DNA of 64,000 nucleotides from Alistipes sp. (GCA_020026395.1 JAHHQM010000003.1:124001-188000), one strand, 5' to 3'. Positions 51,040 to 60,773 are shown, counted from the first letter of the stretch. Notes: generated by a model not told the origin, from the sequence alone. Numbers and translations are program-made.

Positions 51040-53199
51040 TTAGCGGAATTTCAGCTCGTGCAGCAGTTCTCCCGCCCCCGCATAGTTTTTGATGCACCAC
51101 ATCACAAACCGAATATCGACACACACCGTGCGTGCCAGTTCGGGATGGAAGTAGAGATCGACGGCCATGGATTCGCGGTTGCCGTCGAAGGCAAGGCCGA
51201 TCAGTCGACCGCGGGCATCGAGCACGGGACTGCCCGAATTGCCGCCCGTAATGTCGTTATTGGTCAGAAAATCGACCGTCATCTCCCCTCGGTCGCCCCA
51301 TCTACCCCACTCTTTGCGGATGATTTTATTTCGAAGGAGCGTATCCAACTGATATTCGTGGCGGGCGGGATCGTATTTTTCGAGGTATCCGCTTACGGTC
51401 GAGCGATAATCGTACACCACGCCGTCACGCGGTGCAAGACCGCCCACGCGGCCGTAGGTCAGGCGCATCGTGGAGTTGGCATTGGGATATTGGGGAATGC
51501 CCTGCGCTTGACGGAAAGCGTACAGCGCATGGGTATAGGCCTTTTCATAGGCGTGCAGGCTCTTGCCGACCTTGCGTTCGGCGCGGTTCACCGCACCCGT
51601 AAATCGGGGAATGCTCACCGAGCGAGCCAGCATGACCAGAGGATCCGCCTCAACCTCCGCGAGCGGATGTTCCTTACCGAGGTACTCCTTGAATCGGTCG
51701 GCATCGCTGCAAAACGACCCGTCGAACGCCTCCTCGGCCATCCGCGTGGCATCACCTCCGAAGCGGTCGAACATCCGTTGCATCTTCTCGCCCCACATCT
51801 CGCGCGGCACGTTCCGCGTGAAAACATTCACCATATTGACGAACAATTCGCGGTCGGTCGGCGCGTCATAGCTTTTGGTCAGGTGTCCGAACGACACGAG
51901 CTCCCGAATCTCCTTCGACGAAGCCACGACCAGCGTATCTTTCTGACGGCGGAGTTTGGCAAGGTATGCCCCCAGGCGGTTGGCGGTAAGCAAAGCCTCA
52001 CTCGGCCCCAGCCACGCCTCGCGCAGGTAGTTCAGATCGTGCTCGGCATCGCGACGGGCGGCGTAGCCTTGGCGCAGGTGTTCCAGCAGGTCGCGATTCT
52101 TCGGATCGTTCCCCTCGATCCACTGTCCGAGGGCGCGTTCTTCCTCACGGCGCAGGTCGGCGACCTTATAGCGTCCGAGGCACACGTTCTCCCACTTGGC
52201 CATATCGGCAAAGTTGCTCAACGAGAAAAACGCATCGGAATATTTCAGGCGGATCTCTTCGCTGCGCTGCATATTGCGGCGGATGATATCCATACGCTGA
52301 TGGCGGTTCGTCACGACGATCGGATTTTTCAAGGTTTCGCGCTCCTCGATTTCATAGGAAGAGGCGTAGCGGTTCGTGCGTCCCGGAAAGCCGATGACCA
52401 TCGTAAAATCACCCTCTACGACTCCACGGGTCGAGATCCCGAGTACCTTTTCGGGATGCAGGGGCACATTCTCCGCGGAATAATCCGCCGGGCGACCCTT
52501 GCGGTCGGCATAGACGCGGTAGAGGGCAAAATCACCCTTATGTTGCGGCCAGCCCCAATTGTCGTATTCGCCACCGAATGCCCCGATGCGTTGGGGAGGA
52601 GCACCCACCAGGCGCACATCGCGATAGACCTCATAGAAATACATATAGAACTTCAATCCGCTCCACATCGAAACGCACGACACCTCAAGGTCGGTTTTCT
52701 CTGCATAGCGGCGTTCGAGTACGGAATACAGGCGACGCATCGACATCGGGCCCCAATGCCCCTCGCGTTTCATCTCTTCGCGCAGAGACTCGGCCTCCGA
52801 AGTCACATCCTCGACCCGTCTTAGGAACGAAACGGTTTTTCCCTTGATGGGGATCTCCTCTGCACGCGAGCGTGCCCAGAAACCCTCCTCCAAGTAGTTA
52901 TGCGCCAGGGTCGATACGGCGCAGATATCGCCATAAGCCACATGGTGGTTTGTGATCATGAGGCCGTCGCGGGAGATCATACTGCCCGTACCCATTCCGC
53001 CGTCGATCGCCACCACGGCATCCGCCAGTGCCCCGCCCCGCGGGTTATAGATCTTCGAGAGCGGGAGTTTCAGTCCTGCCTGTCGCATCTGATGCTCGAC
53101 GACCGACAGTTGCTGGATCATCCACATGCCCTCATCGGCTCTCGCACTCTGAACGAAAACCAGTGTCACAAGGACAAACAAATATACGATTCGTTTCAT
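51040..53199 (-). CDS. S46 family dipeptidyl-peptidase, DPP7-like
   Basis: Periplasmic serine peptidase that removes dipeptides from peptides. 719 residues from ATG 53199, signal peptide ending SARA, mature protein starting DEGMWM as in DPP7/DPP11. Catalytic His in TNHHVAYGD, Ser in TGGNSGSPV. Specificity hint: the position that is Arg in DPP11 (acidic P1) reads Gly in LAFDGNRE, as in DPP7 (hydrophobic P1). An upstream extension exists in frame but the signal peptide fixes the start. Its promoter -7 box ends 4 nt before this ATG. Confidence 0.92.
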   Translation of the reverse strand: MKRIVYLFVLVTLVFVQSARADEGMWMIQQLSVVEHQMRQAGLKLPLSKIYNPRGGALADAVVAIDGGMGTGSMISRDGLMITNHHVAYGDICAVSTLAHNYLEEGFWARSRAEEIPIKGKTVSFLRRVEDVTSEAESLREEMKREGHWGPMSMRRLYSVLERRYAEKTDLEVSCVSMWSGLKFYMYFYEVYRDVRLVGAPPQRIGAFGGEYDNWGWPQHKGDFALYRVYADRKGRPADYSAENVPLHPEKVLGISTRGVVEGDFTMVIGFPGRTNRYASSYEIEERETLKNPIVVTNRHQRMDIIRRNMQRSEEIRLKYSDAFFSLSNFADMAKWENVCLGRYKVADLRREEERALGQWIEGNDPKNRDLLEHLRQGYAARRDAEHDLNYLREAWLGPSEALLTANRLGAYLAKLRRQKDTLVVASSKEIRELVSFGHLTKSYDAPTDRELFVNMVNVFTRNVPREMWGEKMQRMFDRFGGDATRMAEEAFDGSFCSDADRFKEYLGKEHPLAEVEADPLVMLARSVSIPRFTGAVNRAERKVGKSLHAYEKAYTHALYAFRQAQGIPQYPNANSTMRLTYGRVGGLAPRDGVVYDYRSTVSGYLEKYDPARHEYQLDTLLRNKIIRKEWGRWGDRGEMTVDFLTNNDITGGNSGSPVLDARGRLIGLAFDGNRESMAVDLYFHPELARTVCVDIRFVMWCIKNYAGAGELLHELKFR

Positions 53200-53203
53200 A
53201 GCA

Positions 53204-53211
53204 CAAAGATA
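53204..53211 (-). promoter_or_regulatory. -7 box of the S46 peptidase promoter, 4 nt before ATG
   Basis: TATCTTTG on the minus strand, then TGCT and ATG. Transcription from it would start at about the A of ATG, giving a leaderless message. Confidence 0.5.
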
Positions 53212-53217
53212 TAAAAT

Positions 53218-53246
53218 CGGGTGGAGAAGAAAAACCCCTCCACCCG
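53218..53246 (-). terminator. Terminator after the fimbrillin/FISUMP gene
   Basis: Minus-strand CGGGTGGAG / CTCCACCCG stem followed by ATTTTATAT, 75 nt past the stop at 53321. It overlaps the promoter region of the S46 gene. Confidence 0.65.
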
Positions 53247-53320
53247 AAAAACGCGGTGCATCAATCTTTTTGCCCATAAAAAGGCACCCCATCGTCCCAA
53301 AACCTTTGATTCAGGCTCGA

Positions 53321-54982
53321 TTATTTTGCGTCCTTGATACAACGAACGGCAACACCGTTCTTGTAGTTGTTGTAAGCAACGTGCAGACGACCATCATCGG
53401 CATATTTTGCAAGCATCGAAGTCATCAGACCGAAGAACTGCATGTTCGTGCTGGTTGCGCCAACGTGCGTTCTGTAGTAAGTCGAGCTCATGTAGTAAGT
53501 CAGACCGGGAAGACCGTCCTTGGCAACCACCTTCTGGTAGATACCTACTGCCGTTTCCGACGACGACTTGAAACGAGTACCCGGGCGCGAAATGTTCCAA
53601 CCTGCGGCATTAACAACCGAGTGGCGTGCACCCTTCCAATCCTCGTCATAGAACGGAGCGCTCATATTCATATACTCCTGCTCTGCCTCATTCTTCTGAA
53701 CATAACCGAACAAGTCACCATACTCCTTGCTGGTCGGGATGTGCCAACCCTTCGGGCAGATACCCTGTGCACCCTCAAACGTACGGGCGTTCTCGTCGGT
53801 GATCGGCTGACCACCGTTCAATGCGATCTCATGGTCGTAGAGGTAACCTACCTTGGCAATGGCAGCAGCGTCGGTATCGGCGATGCAGACACCGTTCTCT
53901 ACGTGGTAAGGATACCACATGTGTACGTCCTCGGCGGGATCCGAAGCGATCTTCATACCGGTGGGTACATAACGCAGGTTCTCGGTCATCCAAACGCGAC
54001 CGTCATCAAACTTCTTGATGCCGTATTTCTCACCGTGATAGATGAAGTGATCGGCAAACTCCTGGAAATCGCCTTCGGGCTGGGGCTGCGGTTCGGGATC
54101 AACACCACCCTGCTCGGGCTCCAAAATACCGTTGTCTACCCAGTCCTGGATCTCACCCGACATCATGATCTCGATCTTATCGGACAATACGTCGATATTT
54201 ACCACATACTGACCGTTCTTGAGCTCAACCTGCTTGTAGGTCTGAACCATCTCCTTCTCCATCGTACCGTTGAATACGACCTTAACGGCCATCTGCAGTT
54301 TCACGTTCTGCGGAACAACGATGGCGGCATAGCTCCGGGCAGATACCTTCTTGGCAATCACGTCCTGAGCGGCAGCACCCTCTTTAACGGCGATCGACTT
54401 CGTTGCGAAATCAACCGTGGCCGTGGGAATTGCACCCTTGAAAGCAATCGACTTGATCTCACCGTTGCTCTTGTTGTTTACGTTAACAACGAGCTTGGTC
54501 AGCATGTGCTTGAACGGAAGAACCACCTTCTGATCGGTCGGAAGAACACCGTCCTTGAAACCCATCATCAGGTCAGATGCCATATAATCCTGAGCAGCCG
54601 ACTGATCAGCCTTCACCGTGAACTCGGTGGGAAGCGCAGCAGCGTAGGGATAGTAAGCCACGAGGTTCGATTTCAAACCGTTATCCTCATACCACAACAT
54701 CTCCGACTCGGCCTTGAACTGCGCACCGTCAAATACGAGTTTGCCGTTCTGGAGGTATTCCGACTGGTCGCCGGCCATCTTGATGTTCAAACCGATGGCA
54801 TCACCCTTTTCAAAGTCAATGTCCGTTGCACGGGTGTCAACAGTTTCATCCATCTGCATGATGACGGGATCGATTACGATGTTGCGACGACCGTCCAGGC
54901 CACCGTTCACCCGATCTTCGTCATTCGAACATGCGGTCGCAAACATTGCGGCGCATGCTGCCAAAATCCATAATTTTTTCAT
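53321..54982 (-). CDS. Fimbrillin-like lipoprotein with C-terminal FISUMP domain
   Basis: 553 residues. Lipobox ATAC (Cys18). The N-terminal ~280 residues resemble the Bacteroidales fimbrillin/Mfa_like fold (FKHMLTKLVVNVNN, VFNGTMEKEMVQTYKQVELKNGQYV). A Pro-Glu-Gln linker (PEPQPQPEGD near 318) leads to a FISUMP domain (~330-553) with KKFDDGRVWMTENLRY, CPKGWHIPTSKEY, GVAVRCIKD. Both halves are extracellular modules, suggesting a surface or pilus-tip protein. Last gene of the TonB-DUF4876-DUF6850 operon, 16 nt after the DUF6850 gene. Confidence 0.85.
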   Translation of the reverse strand: MKKLWILAACAAMFATACSNDEDRVNGGLDGRRNIVIDPVIMQMDETVDTRATDIDFEKGDAIGLNIKMAGDQSEYLQNGKLVFDGAQFKAESEMLWYEDNGLKSNLVAYYPYAAALPTEFTVKADQSAAQDYMASDLMMGFKDGVLPTDQKVVLPFKHMLTKLVVNVNNKSNGEIKSIAFKGAIPTATVDFATKSIAVKEGAAAQDVIAKKVSARSYAAIVVPQNVKLQMAVKVVFNGTMEKEMVQTYKQVELKNGQYVVNIDVLSDKIEIMMSGEIQDWVDNGILEPEQGGVDPEPQPQPEGDFQEFADHFIYHGEKYGIKKFDDGRVWMTENLRYVPTGMKIASDPAEDVHMWYPYHVENGVCIADTDAAAIAKVGYLYDHEIALNGGQPITDENARTFEGAQGICPKGWHIPTSKEYGDLFGYVQKNEAEQEYMNMSAPFYDEDWKGARHSVVNAAGWNISRPGTRFKSSSETAVGIYQKVVAKDGLPGLTYYMSSTYYRTHVGATSTNMQFFGLMTSMLAKYADDGRLHVAYNNYKNGVAVRCIKDAK

Positions 54983-54998
54983 AGTTTTATAAAATTAG

Positions 54999-56495
54999 TT
55001 AAAAGTTGTATCCTACACTCAACACGGCACGGATGCGATTGGGCTGTGCCACATATCGCAGGTCAAAGCCGTGTTCGTATGCTGCCGAAAGATCGACATA
55101 AAAATGATGAATGTTACGGCGCACACCGAGGCTCAGATTCAGGCGCGTTGCCGTAAGGTATTCGTTCATATAATTGTAATAATCGGTCAGCTGCACGGGG
55201 TATTCGTCGGTCTCAAGATCCGAATCGGCCTCAAATTCCGACTCCTCGAAATCGCCCTTACGCAGGTGCACCCCGCCGTTCAATTCCCATTTACCCAGAT
55301 GGAACAGGGCATCACCGCCGAACACAAATTCGTCCATCTGCTGCTCCTTCACGTAGGGGAAGTAGAGGGTCGATTGACGGTCGGTGCGTCGCCAGCCGAA
55401 GTCGGCACGCATATTCCAGCGGTCGGTCTTATGGAGTTCGTATTCAAGTTCCAAGTTCGATTCGCGCGACGAGAAAATCGGGATTTGACCGTAGTAGATC
55501 GTCGTCGTAATGCCGTCGATGATCTCGCGCGTGAAAATATTCTCGTTGTTGTCAAGTTTTGTCCACGTATAGTTCAGACGCAGGGCGTGGTCGGGTTTGA
55601 TCTGCCACGAAAGGTTCGCGCCGAAGTCGGTCGCCTCGTAGTCGTGCCAGAAGACGCCCTTTTCCCCCGTCTCACCCGTGCGGTGGGCAAGGCGCACCTC
55701 ACCGAACAGGTTCTTATACTGCAGTTGGATGCCTGCACCGTGGCTCTGCTCGTCGATGGGGAATCCCGAGATACCCGAACCCGTCTCATCGAGGTGCGTT
55801 CCATTACCGTCCCAGCGTTCCAGCACGCCGAACGAAAGTCCCTTATCGAAGAACGCGTCGTACGACTCGGCCGACGTTCCGATCTCCTTGGCATAGACCC
55901 GTTCGTTGTTCTTGCGGTAGATATAAGCGGCACCTGCACTCCACGCTCCCTTATGGAAGAGGAAGCCGGGCATCACCTCAAGATCGAGGCGCGTATTGCG
56001 GTGGCGAAGGTCCTTACGCTTGGCGAGGTTCGCAGCCTCGAAGTTGATGCGGGCACCCAGATCCCAATTCTCGGACATCACGGCCGAGACCGCACCCGAA
56101 AATGCGTAATTCTCGCGGATCTTACGGCCGGGCGTAAATTCGAAGATGTCGATCGGATAGTAACCCGGATGGACAAACATCGAACCGCACATCTCCTCTC
56201 CGTCGAAGTAGTCGTAACTGAAACTGCCCGCAAACGACAGACGGTTGAAGTGACGGATCGAAGCCGTGCGGGCGCCGATCGTCCAACTGTTTTTCGACGA
56301 CGAATAATCCATCAGGCCGCCGTTCTCCTTGATGAAATGGATGTCGGCATACGAATTCGAAACCGTATCGCGGCGGATACCCGCAGCGTTCAAACTCCGA
56401 TTCCACGGGTTGTGTCGCTCCACATAGTCGAAACGATCCTGTGCAACGGCCGTCGAAGCGGTAAAAATCAGCAATAAAAGCAGAATACGTTTCAT
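54999..56495 (-). CDS. DUF6850-like outer membrane beta-barrel protein
   Basis: 498 residues with a signal peptide ending STAVAQ. The rest is a series of alternating strands with aromatic girdles (YSSSKNSWTIGARTASIRHFNRLSFAG in two parts, WSAGAAYIYRKNNERVY) ending RAVLSVGYNF, a barrel C-terminus. Fits the DUF6850 family that occurs beside DUF4876 and TonB receptors in Bacteroidales. It lies 3 nt after the DUF4876 gene. Function unknown. Confidence 0.8.
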   Translation of the reverse strand: MKRILLLLLIFTASTAVAQDRFDYVERHNPWNRSLNAAGIRRDTVSNSYADIHFIKENGGLMDYSSSKNSWTIGARTASIRHFNRLSFAGSFSYDYFDGEEMCGSMFVHPGYYPIDIFEFTPGRKIRENYAFSGAVSAVMSENWDLGARINFEAANLAKRKDLRHRNTRLDLEVMPGFLFHKGAWSAGAAYIYRKNNERVYAKEIGTSAESYDAFFDKGLSFGVLERWDGNGTHLDETGSGISGFPIDEQSHGAGIQLQYKNLFGEVRLAHRTGETGEKGVFWHDYEATDFGANLSWQIKPDHALRLNYTWTKLDNNENIFTREIIDGITTTIYYGQIPIFSSRESNLELEYELHKTDRWNMRADFGWRRTDRQSTLYFPYVKEQQMDEFVFGGDALFHLGKWELNGGVHLRKGDFEESEFEADSDLETDEYPVQLTDYYNYMNEYLTATRLNLSLGVRRNIHHFYVDLSAAYEHGFDLRYVAQPNRIRAVLSVGYNF

Positions 56496-56498
56496 GGT

Positions 56499-57728
56499 CT
56501 ATTTATGCAATGAAGCAGTTTTACGTTCATAGAAATCATCGGCCGAGTTATTCGTGTCGCAATAAATCTCATAACCCGCACCATCGGTTGCCACCTCGTC
56601 CAAATAGCGGTGCAACGAATAGCCCAAACCGGGACCCGTGAAGAAAATCGGGTTGGCATCGACCTCGGGCGAAAGGCGTTTGTTGTTCTTGACGCTATAG
56701 AACACCTCCACACCGTCCAAAACCCACTCCCAGGGGATTTTGACACACTGTGCCGTACCGCCCGGAGCGGTGGCCAGCGACTGGGTATCGTCGGCAATGT
56801 AGGCATCCAGATCAAACGAGGGATCGTTCGGGCGGAAAATCATGATGGCGGGCGATTGGATCGCGATGACAAAGGCATTAGCCTTACCCGTCTTTTTCAG
56901 CACACTCAGGATATGCGAATCCTGGATGTTCTTACCCGGCGTGATGTGTTGTTTCTCGTTGTCGTAGTGCAGACGGCTGTGGCAGACGAAATATTCGCTA
57001 TTATCGAGGTTCACCGACAGCGGAAACTCCTTCGTAAAGTCGATTGCACCCTTTACGACCAGCACGGCATCCTCACCCGGAGCCAGCGGGAACTCCCGTC
57101 CCGAACCCGGAAAGCGCCACACGGCTTCGACGATCGGCACGAAGTCCTGGAATTTGAGGTTGCCCTCGCTATCCTTCTCGACCCATGTATTCAGACTCGA
57201 TGCCGAGGTATAGGGGTCGGCACATCCGAAGCACAGGCCGTCGAGGTACTGCACCTTATTGTCGTTGTTGTGGATGATCAGATATTGGTCGTTGATCAGA
57301 CGGCCTTCGAGCGGTTCTTTGGGGCAACCGCCGAAATAAGCCTCCTTAATAACCAACGTCGAGGGAAAAAGGTGGATTAGCGGGATTGACACCGAGAGAT
57401 CCTCCTCACCCGTCAGTTTCACCTGCTCGATGACACCGTTGAAGCGGTCGCCCGTCGCCGTACGGTCGGACAACGAAACGCGGTAGAGGCCTTTCGGCAT
57501 CCGGAACTGCGCCACACCATGGCGATCGGTCGTGGCGATGTACTCGTTGCGGGTGGTCATATCGCGAGCCATGATGCGGACGCCTTCACGCAGGCAGTCC
57601 GAATACTCTTCGGGGTAGTTCAGTTGTACGGTCAGTTCGCGCAAGATGCCGTCATAGGGCGCATCCTCCAACGAGGAGCAACCCGCAAGGCTCAAAAGTG
57701 CGAACAAAAGGATGGTTATCTTTTTCAT
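56499..57728 (-). CDS. DUF4876-family lipoprotein
   Basis: 409 residues. Lipobox LAGC (Cys17). An N-terminal carboxypeptidase-regulatory-like domain (~30-115, HGVAQFRMPKGLYRVSLSD) precedes a region with a lamin-tail-like signature (DQYLIIHNNDNKVQYLDGL near 145-163) and many polar beta segments. Surface-exposed lipoprotein is likely. Encoded 12 nt after the TonB receptor and 3 nt before the DUF6850 barrel, an arrangement seen in other Bacteroidales. Function unknown. Confidence 0.82.
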   Translation of the reverse strand: MKKITILLFALLSLAGCSSLEDAPYDGILRELTVQLNYPEEYSDCLREGVRIMARDMTTRNEYIATTDRHGVAQFRMPKGLYRVSLSDRTATGDRFNGVIEQVKLTGEEDLSVSIPLIHLFPSTLVIKEAYFGGCPKEPLEGRLINDQYLIIHNNDNKVQYLDGLCFGCADPYTSASSLNTWVEKDSEGNLKFQDFVPIVEAVWRFPGSGREFPLAPGEDAVLVVKGAIDFTKEFPLSVNLDNSEYFVCHSRLHYDNEKQHITPGKNIQDSHILSVLKKTGKANAFVIAIQSPAIMIFRPNDPSFDLDAYIADDTQSLATAPGGTAQCVKIPWEWVLDGVEVFYSVKNNKRLSPEVDANPIFFTGPGLGYSLHRYLDEVATDGAGYEIYCDTNNSADDFYERKTASLHK

Positions 57729-57740
57729 GGTTTCTTACGA

Positions 57741-60551
57741 TTAAAATTTCACACGCATCGTCAATCCGTAGTAGAAATCGGGCGTGAAGATTGCACCGAT
57801 ACCTCCGCTGTAGGGACGGACATATTTACGCGCGTTGGTGAAGTTGTTGGCGTAGAACGACACCGACACGTGATCGCCGATCTCCTTCGTGATGCTCAAG
57901 TTGGCCGAGAAGTAGGGATCGTAATCTATGAGGCGGTATTGGTAGGCATTCGTCGAACGGAGCATCATGCTCGCAAAGCGCGGATCGTTCTTCTCGGCAT
58001 CCGTAAAGGGATGGCGCACACCGTCCAGATCGAGGTAGGCGATCGGCCACATTGCCGTGTAGCTGTTGCCGTCATAAACGCTGCCACCCGTCGGTTTGCC
58101 GCTCTTCTCATCCACGTTGAAGGCGTACTCCTTACCCTGGTACTCCGAGAGGTTCTGCTGGCGGCGCAGGAGCGATGCCTCCAGACGCAGCGACACGATC
58201 AGTCGGATCATCGGGATGTGGGTCGTTGCCGTGAGGTTCAGGTTCAGGCGCTTGGTCATCTGGCCGTTATAGGTCGTGGCCTGGCCGCCTCCGTTATCGG
58301 GATAGATACCGACGTAGGGGTACGACTGCTCGCCCGTATAGATCGCCATGAGGTATTGCGACTCGCTCGTATTGACGTATTTCGTATAGGTGAACGCACC
58401 ATCCAGGCGGAGTTCCGTGCGGATGGGGTTGATCATCGGGAAATTCAGGACAAACTCCAAGCCCTTACGGTCGATGGGCGATCCGTTCGTTTCGATCGAG
58501 GTACGGGCAAATGAACGCACCTCATCCGAGGCCAAGGTTTGCCAAGCCGAATTCGGATCGTCGGCATCGCGCATGAAGATATCGCCCGTCACGGGATCGG
58601 TCTTGAACGACGGATTCTCGGGCATGGTCACACCCTTCGGCAGTTTCGACTTGCGGTACGAGAACGGGTCGTAAGTCGATTGGCGTGCGAAGGGATGGGT
58701 CGTGCGGTTGAAGAACGCCACGACCGACATCGAAAATTCACCCCAGCGCAGATCGACACCCACCTCGGCGTTGCGGTTACGCTGCCAACGCAGGTTGGGA
58801 TTGAAGCGCATCGAATAGGGTTCGGTATAATATACATAAGTACCGCTCGTTCCGTGGCGTTTCTCGAAGACCGAGAAATCGCGGTACAGAGGTTCGGGAT
58901 ACAACACGCCGAGCGTCGGCAGTTTCTCGGTCAGACCCCAACCGCCACGCACCGAAATGTGGTCGTTGATGTTATACTTGAGGTTGAAACGCGGCGAATA
59001 GCTGTCCGTATTCTTATACTGCGTATTCTTGATCCAGGTATTCTCCACACGAAGTCCCGCCATCAGATTCAGCGAACCTTTCCCCACGGGAACGGTCAAA
59101 AGTTCCTCGAGGTAGAACGCGAGGTTGTGCATGTAGGGAATATTCGTGTAGGGATAGGGTCGGTAGCCGTTCGGAGCGAGTTTCGGGTCGTCGTAGTAAG
59201 CACCGTCACCCACGTTACCGTCGGCACGCCAGGCAAGACCCATCTTGGCACTGCTGCGGACATTGCCCCACGAGCGTACCCAGCGGGCTTTCACATCGGC
59301 CGCGTAGTCGAGTTGTTTGGAATCGACATTGCGGAACGTGAAGTAGTTGGCGGGAAGGATATCGGCCACGAAGTAACCTTTCTCGGTGGCGTGCACCGCC
59401 TGTGCCATCGTACCCGGAGTGGGATGCTGGCATTCGCGGTCGAATTTATCGGAGTAGTTGATCGAAGCGCGGAAATCGAGGCTCGTGATCCACGACTTGT
59501 TCAACTGCCATTTCAGCGCCGTATTGGCACGCACCGTGTTATCGTGAGCACGGCGCCACTCGCCGTTCTCGGCATCGGGGTCATCCTCGGAGTCCATACC
59601 GCCGATATTGCCCGTGATTCCGAAATCGAAGCGCAACTTCTTGAGGAACGTATTGCGGTAGTTGAGCGAAATACCCGTACGCGAGTACGAGGTATAGGGC
59701 GAAACGGGTTCCTGCGTGGCACGGGTATATTCGATGCTCGTATTGAGCACACCGCGATCCTTATGCAGGTCGAAACCTTTCGAGGCGGAGAACTGCTTGG
59801 TGCGGGGATTGGTCGTGAAGGTCACCATATAGGGGGTACGGCCTTTGCGCGTATGGAGTTTGACCATACCCGACGAGATATCGCCGTACTCGGCCGACGG
59901 AACACCCGTGATGACCTCGACCGACTCGATGTTGGTCGAAGCAATGTTACGCGTACCCACGCCCGTCACGGCACCCATCGTCGCATTGTTCGACAAACGC
60001 ACGCCATCGACCTCGACGGCCGTACCGAACGAAGCGTTACCTGCGGACGAACCGCCGTCACGCAACGAGAAGGGATTTTCGTTCATCAGGTTGGGATTGA
60101 CGGTCTTACCGCCGGGAAGAAGTGACGAGATGTCGGAGGCATCGACCATCTGGAGGTGAGCCAGCGCCTGACTTCCGATCGTACGCGAAGTGGACATGGC
60201 CTCGGTGCGCTCCTTGGCGGTCACGATGACGCTCTCCAGTTTCAGGTTCTCCTCATTCAACGACAGCACCAGCGGGGTCATCCCCTCGCGGATGACGACC
60301 TCACGCACAATCCCGGCGTAACCGATACACGACACGCCGAGCAATACTTTTCCTGCGGGAACTTTCGAGAATTCAAAATAACCTTCGTCGTTGGCCACCG
60401 CCCACAATCCGTATTTGGGCATTTCGACCACAGCGTCGGGGATGGGTTTCTCGGTGTTCTGGATCAGGACACGACCCGTCACACGTACCGTCTGCGCCAA
60501 GGCCAGAAACGGCAGAAGAATCAGACATAAAAGCAGTAAATATTTTCTCAT
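57741..60551 (-). CDS. TonB-dependent receptor with CarboxypepD-like N-terminal domain
   Basis: 936 residues. Signal peptide ends ALAQ; CarboxypepD_reg-like domain ~22-105 (VRVTGRVLIQNTEKPIPDAVV, split; GYFEFSKVPAGKVLL); plug ~115-240 (SVIVTAKERTEAMS, AVEVDGVRLSNNA, IESVEVITGVPSAEYGDISSG); barrel to a C-terminal LTMRVKF with final Phe. No SusD gene accompanies it; DUF4876, DUF6850 and fimbrillin/FISUMP proteins follow. A 145-nt leader with attenuator-like hairpins precedes it. Cargo unknown. Confidence 0.93.
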   Translation of the reverse strand: MRKYLLLLCLILLPFLALAQTVRVTGRVLIQNTEKPIPDAVVEMPKYGLWAVANDEGYFEFSKVPAGKVLLGVSCIGYAGIVREVVIREGMTPLVLSLNEENLKLESVIVTAKERTEAMSTSRTIGSQALAHLQMVDASDISSLLPGGKTVNPNLMNENPFSLRDGGSSAGNASFGTAVEVDGVRLSNNATMGAVTGVGTRNIASTNIESVEVITGVPSAEYGDISSGMVKLHTRKGRTPYMVTFTTNPRTKQFSASKGFDLHKDRGVLNTSIEYTRATQEPVSPYTSYSRTGISLNYRNTFLKKLRFDFGITGNIGGMDSEDDPDAENGEWRRAHDNTVRANTALKWQLNKSWITSLDFRASINYSDKFDRECQHPTPGTMAQAVHATEKGYFVADILPANYFTFRNVDSKQLDYAADVKARWVRSWGNVRSSAKMGLAWRADGNVGDGAYYDDPKLAPNGYRPYPYTNIPYMHNLAFYLEELLTVPVGKGSLNLMAGLRVENTWIKNTQYKNTDSYSPRFNLKYNINDHISVRGGWGLTEKLPTLGVLYPEPLYRDFSVFEKRHGTSGTYVYYTEPYSMRFNPNLRWQRNRNAEVGVDLRWGEFSMSVVAFFNRTTHPFARQSTYDPFSYRKSKLPKGVTMPENPSFKTDPVTGDIFMRDADDPNSAWQTLASDEVRSFARTSIETNGSPIDRKGLEFVLNFPMINPIRTELRLDGAFTYTKYVNTSESQYLMAIYTGEQSYPYVGIYPDNGGGQATTYNGQMTKRLNLNLTATTHIPMIRLIVSLRLEASLLRRQQNLSEYQGKEYAFNVDEKSGKPTGGSVYDGNSYTAMWPIAYLDLDGVRHPFTDAEKNDPRFASMMLRSTNAYQYRLIDYDPYFSANLSITKEIGDHVSVSFYANNFTNARKYVRPYSGGIGAIFTPDFYYGLTMRVKF

Positions 60552-60637
60552 AGGCTTTTATTTGTCGGAGAACGGATACTATCGGCATCGCCTTTCTGTC
60601 CTTTTTTGAGGTGTGATTCGGATCGCAGATATATCCG

Positions 60638-60673
60638 AAAAAAAACGCACCGGGCTTCGAAATGGACCCGCGT
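60638..60673 (-). promoter_or_regulatory. Attenuator-like hairpin in the leader of the TonB operon
   Basis: On the minus strand CGCGGG pairs with CCC..GCG (GGT bulge) and is followed by eight T, an intrinsic-terminator form, about 30 nt into the leader and 85 nt before the receptor ATG. A second stem CGGAT/ATCCG (60619-60637) follows the T-run. Confidence 0.5.
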
Positions 60674-60699
60674 GACAGCTCTATTTTCCAATATGGATG

Positions 60700-60730
60700 C
60701 AAACATACACCAAATAAACAGGCAAGGCAA
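60700..60730 (-). promoter_or_regulatory. Promoter of the TonB-DUF4876-DUF6850-fimbrillin operon
   Basis: Minus strand: TTG (60728-60730), 20 nt, TATGTTTG (60700-60707). Predicts a leader of about 145 nt. Confidence 0.7.
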
Positions 60731-60773
60731 TCCCTATATATAGGTATTTTGTCGACCTTTCAAACACAAAAAA

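Noticed and set aside
60552..60700. Cobalamin or other known riboswitch before the TonB operon
   Set aside because: Leader is short for a cobalamin element and I could not find a B12-box or other known consensus; kept only as an attenuator-like structure.
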